In this document: positions 14,357-14,568 of the stretch, in pieces
How the letters are laid out: every line of letters starts with the position of its first letter
Position numbering within the stretch: position 1 is the first letter of the stretch
DNA from: Crocinitomicaceae bacterium
Lineage (GTDB): Bacteria; Bacteroidota; Bacteroidia; Flavobacteriales_D; Sanyastnellaceae
Assembly (NCBI GenBank): GCA_020848015.1
Contig: JADLBA010000051.1
Span: forward strand, 1 to 14,568
Direction: 5' to 3'
DNA: 14,568 nt
Notes under the pieces: model-generated
What the model saw: only the letters and a program-made list of their open reading frames with translations
Database searches by the model: none
Told to the model about the DNA's origin: nothing
Translations under genes and position numbers: made by a program

Positions 14357-14568
14357 ATGAATCAGATCCGTGTTGCCATAGTTGAAGATGATCTCTTGAT
14401 CCGTGAAGCTTTCGCAGCCATGTTGAAGGATCAGGACGGGATTGTATTGTCGGGGGTTTTCGGTGATGCGGAAAAATTTATGCACGAGATTGATTTCTCC
14501 GAACCGGATGTAGTGCTGATGGATATTCATCTTCCGGGGATAAATGGAATAGAATGTATTAAAAAAAT
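14357..14568 (+). CDS. Response regulator, receiver domain, partial (cut by window end)
   Basis: The visible 70 residues from the ATG at 14357 are the first half of a receiver domain. VEDD (9-12) provides the acidic metal-binding pair, and the phospho-acceptor is D56 in VVLMDIHLPGINGIECI. The reading frame is open to the window edge. By analogy with HisKA_3 kinases it should end in a LuxR/NarL-type helix-turn-helix, but that part is outside the window. It lies 41 bp after the sensor kinase stop on the same strand, across a T-rich stretch (14340-14350), and is its likely cognate partner in one operon. Confidence 0.9.
   Translation, partial: MNQIRVAIVEDDLLIREAFAAMLKDQDGIVLSGVFGDAEKFMHEIDFSEPDVVLMDIHLPGINGIECIKK

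Overview
The window looks like chromosomal DNA of a member of the Bacteroidota (Bacteroidetes), probably an environmental lineage rather than a gut Bacteroides. Four things point there: start codons have no clear Shine-Dalgarno but often A-rich leaders; promoters match the Bacteroidetes type (TTTG, 19 nt, TAnnTTTG; clearest at 4769-4799); the order folP / DUF1599 / DoxX-type membrane protein is familiar from this phylum; and the sensor kinase has a periplasmic two-component propeller plus Y_Y_Y domain. I see no transposase, integrase, CRISPR array, tRNA or rRNA.

Layout. 1-535: a terminator from an upstream gene, a foldable non-coding stretch, a 50-aa probable lipoprotein (+), and a bidirectional terminator. 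536-1378 (-): folP, dihydropteroate synthase. 1446-4754 (+): a duplicated DUF1599 protein, a DoxX/MauE-like membrane protein with a thioredoxin-like tail, and an oligopeptide-type ABC permease with no partner genes in view. 4769-6016 (+): a self-contained unit with a consensus promoter, two tandem paralogous small secreted proteins and a strong hairpin. 6076-7434 (-): an aminotransferase class IV protein (PabC-like) and a GmhB/HisB-type HAD phosphatase, probably one operon. 7568-11028 (+): mutA-mutB, the two subunits of methylmalonyl-CoA mutase, overlapping by ATGA. 11164-14568 (+): a possible 51-aa ORF, a 997-aa sensor histidine kinase, and the start of its response regulator, cut by the window end.

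How the genes work together. folP and the pabC-like gene both serve folate synthesis: PabC makes p-aminobenzoate, which FolP condenses with the pterin. They are separate transcription units about 4.7 kb apart. MutA/MutB interconvert succinyl-CoA and methylmalonyl-CoA with adenosylcobalamin. The kinase and response regulator form a classical pair whose targets are not in view.

The most unusual part is the tandem secreted pair. Each protein joins a signal peptide, a segment resembling phage tail-fibre connectors (NKAYVD type) and a short DUF1566/Lcl_C-like domain ending in RVRCVR. The two genes share an almost identical central module, including 77 bp without a mismatch, flanked by strongly diverged signal-peptide and C-terminal parts. 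That mosaic suggests local recombination or gene conversion keeping a constant stalk while the distal end varies. Other oddities are a HAD phosphatase with its zinc-loop cysteines replaced by serine, an orphan permease with an apparent extra membrane hairpin, and a thioredoxin-like domain with a single cysteine.
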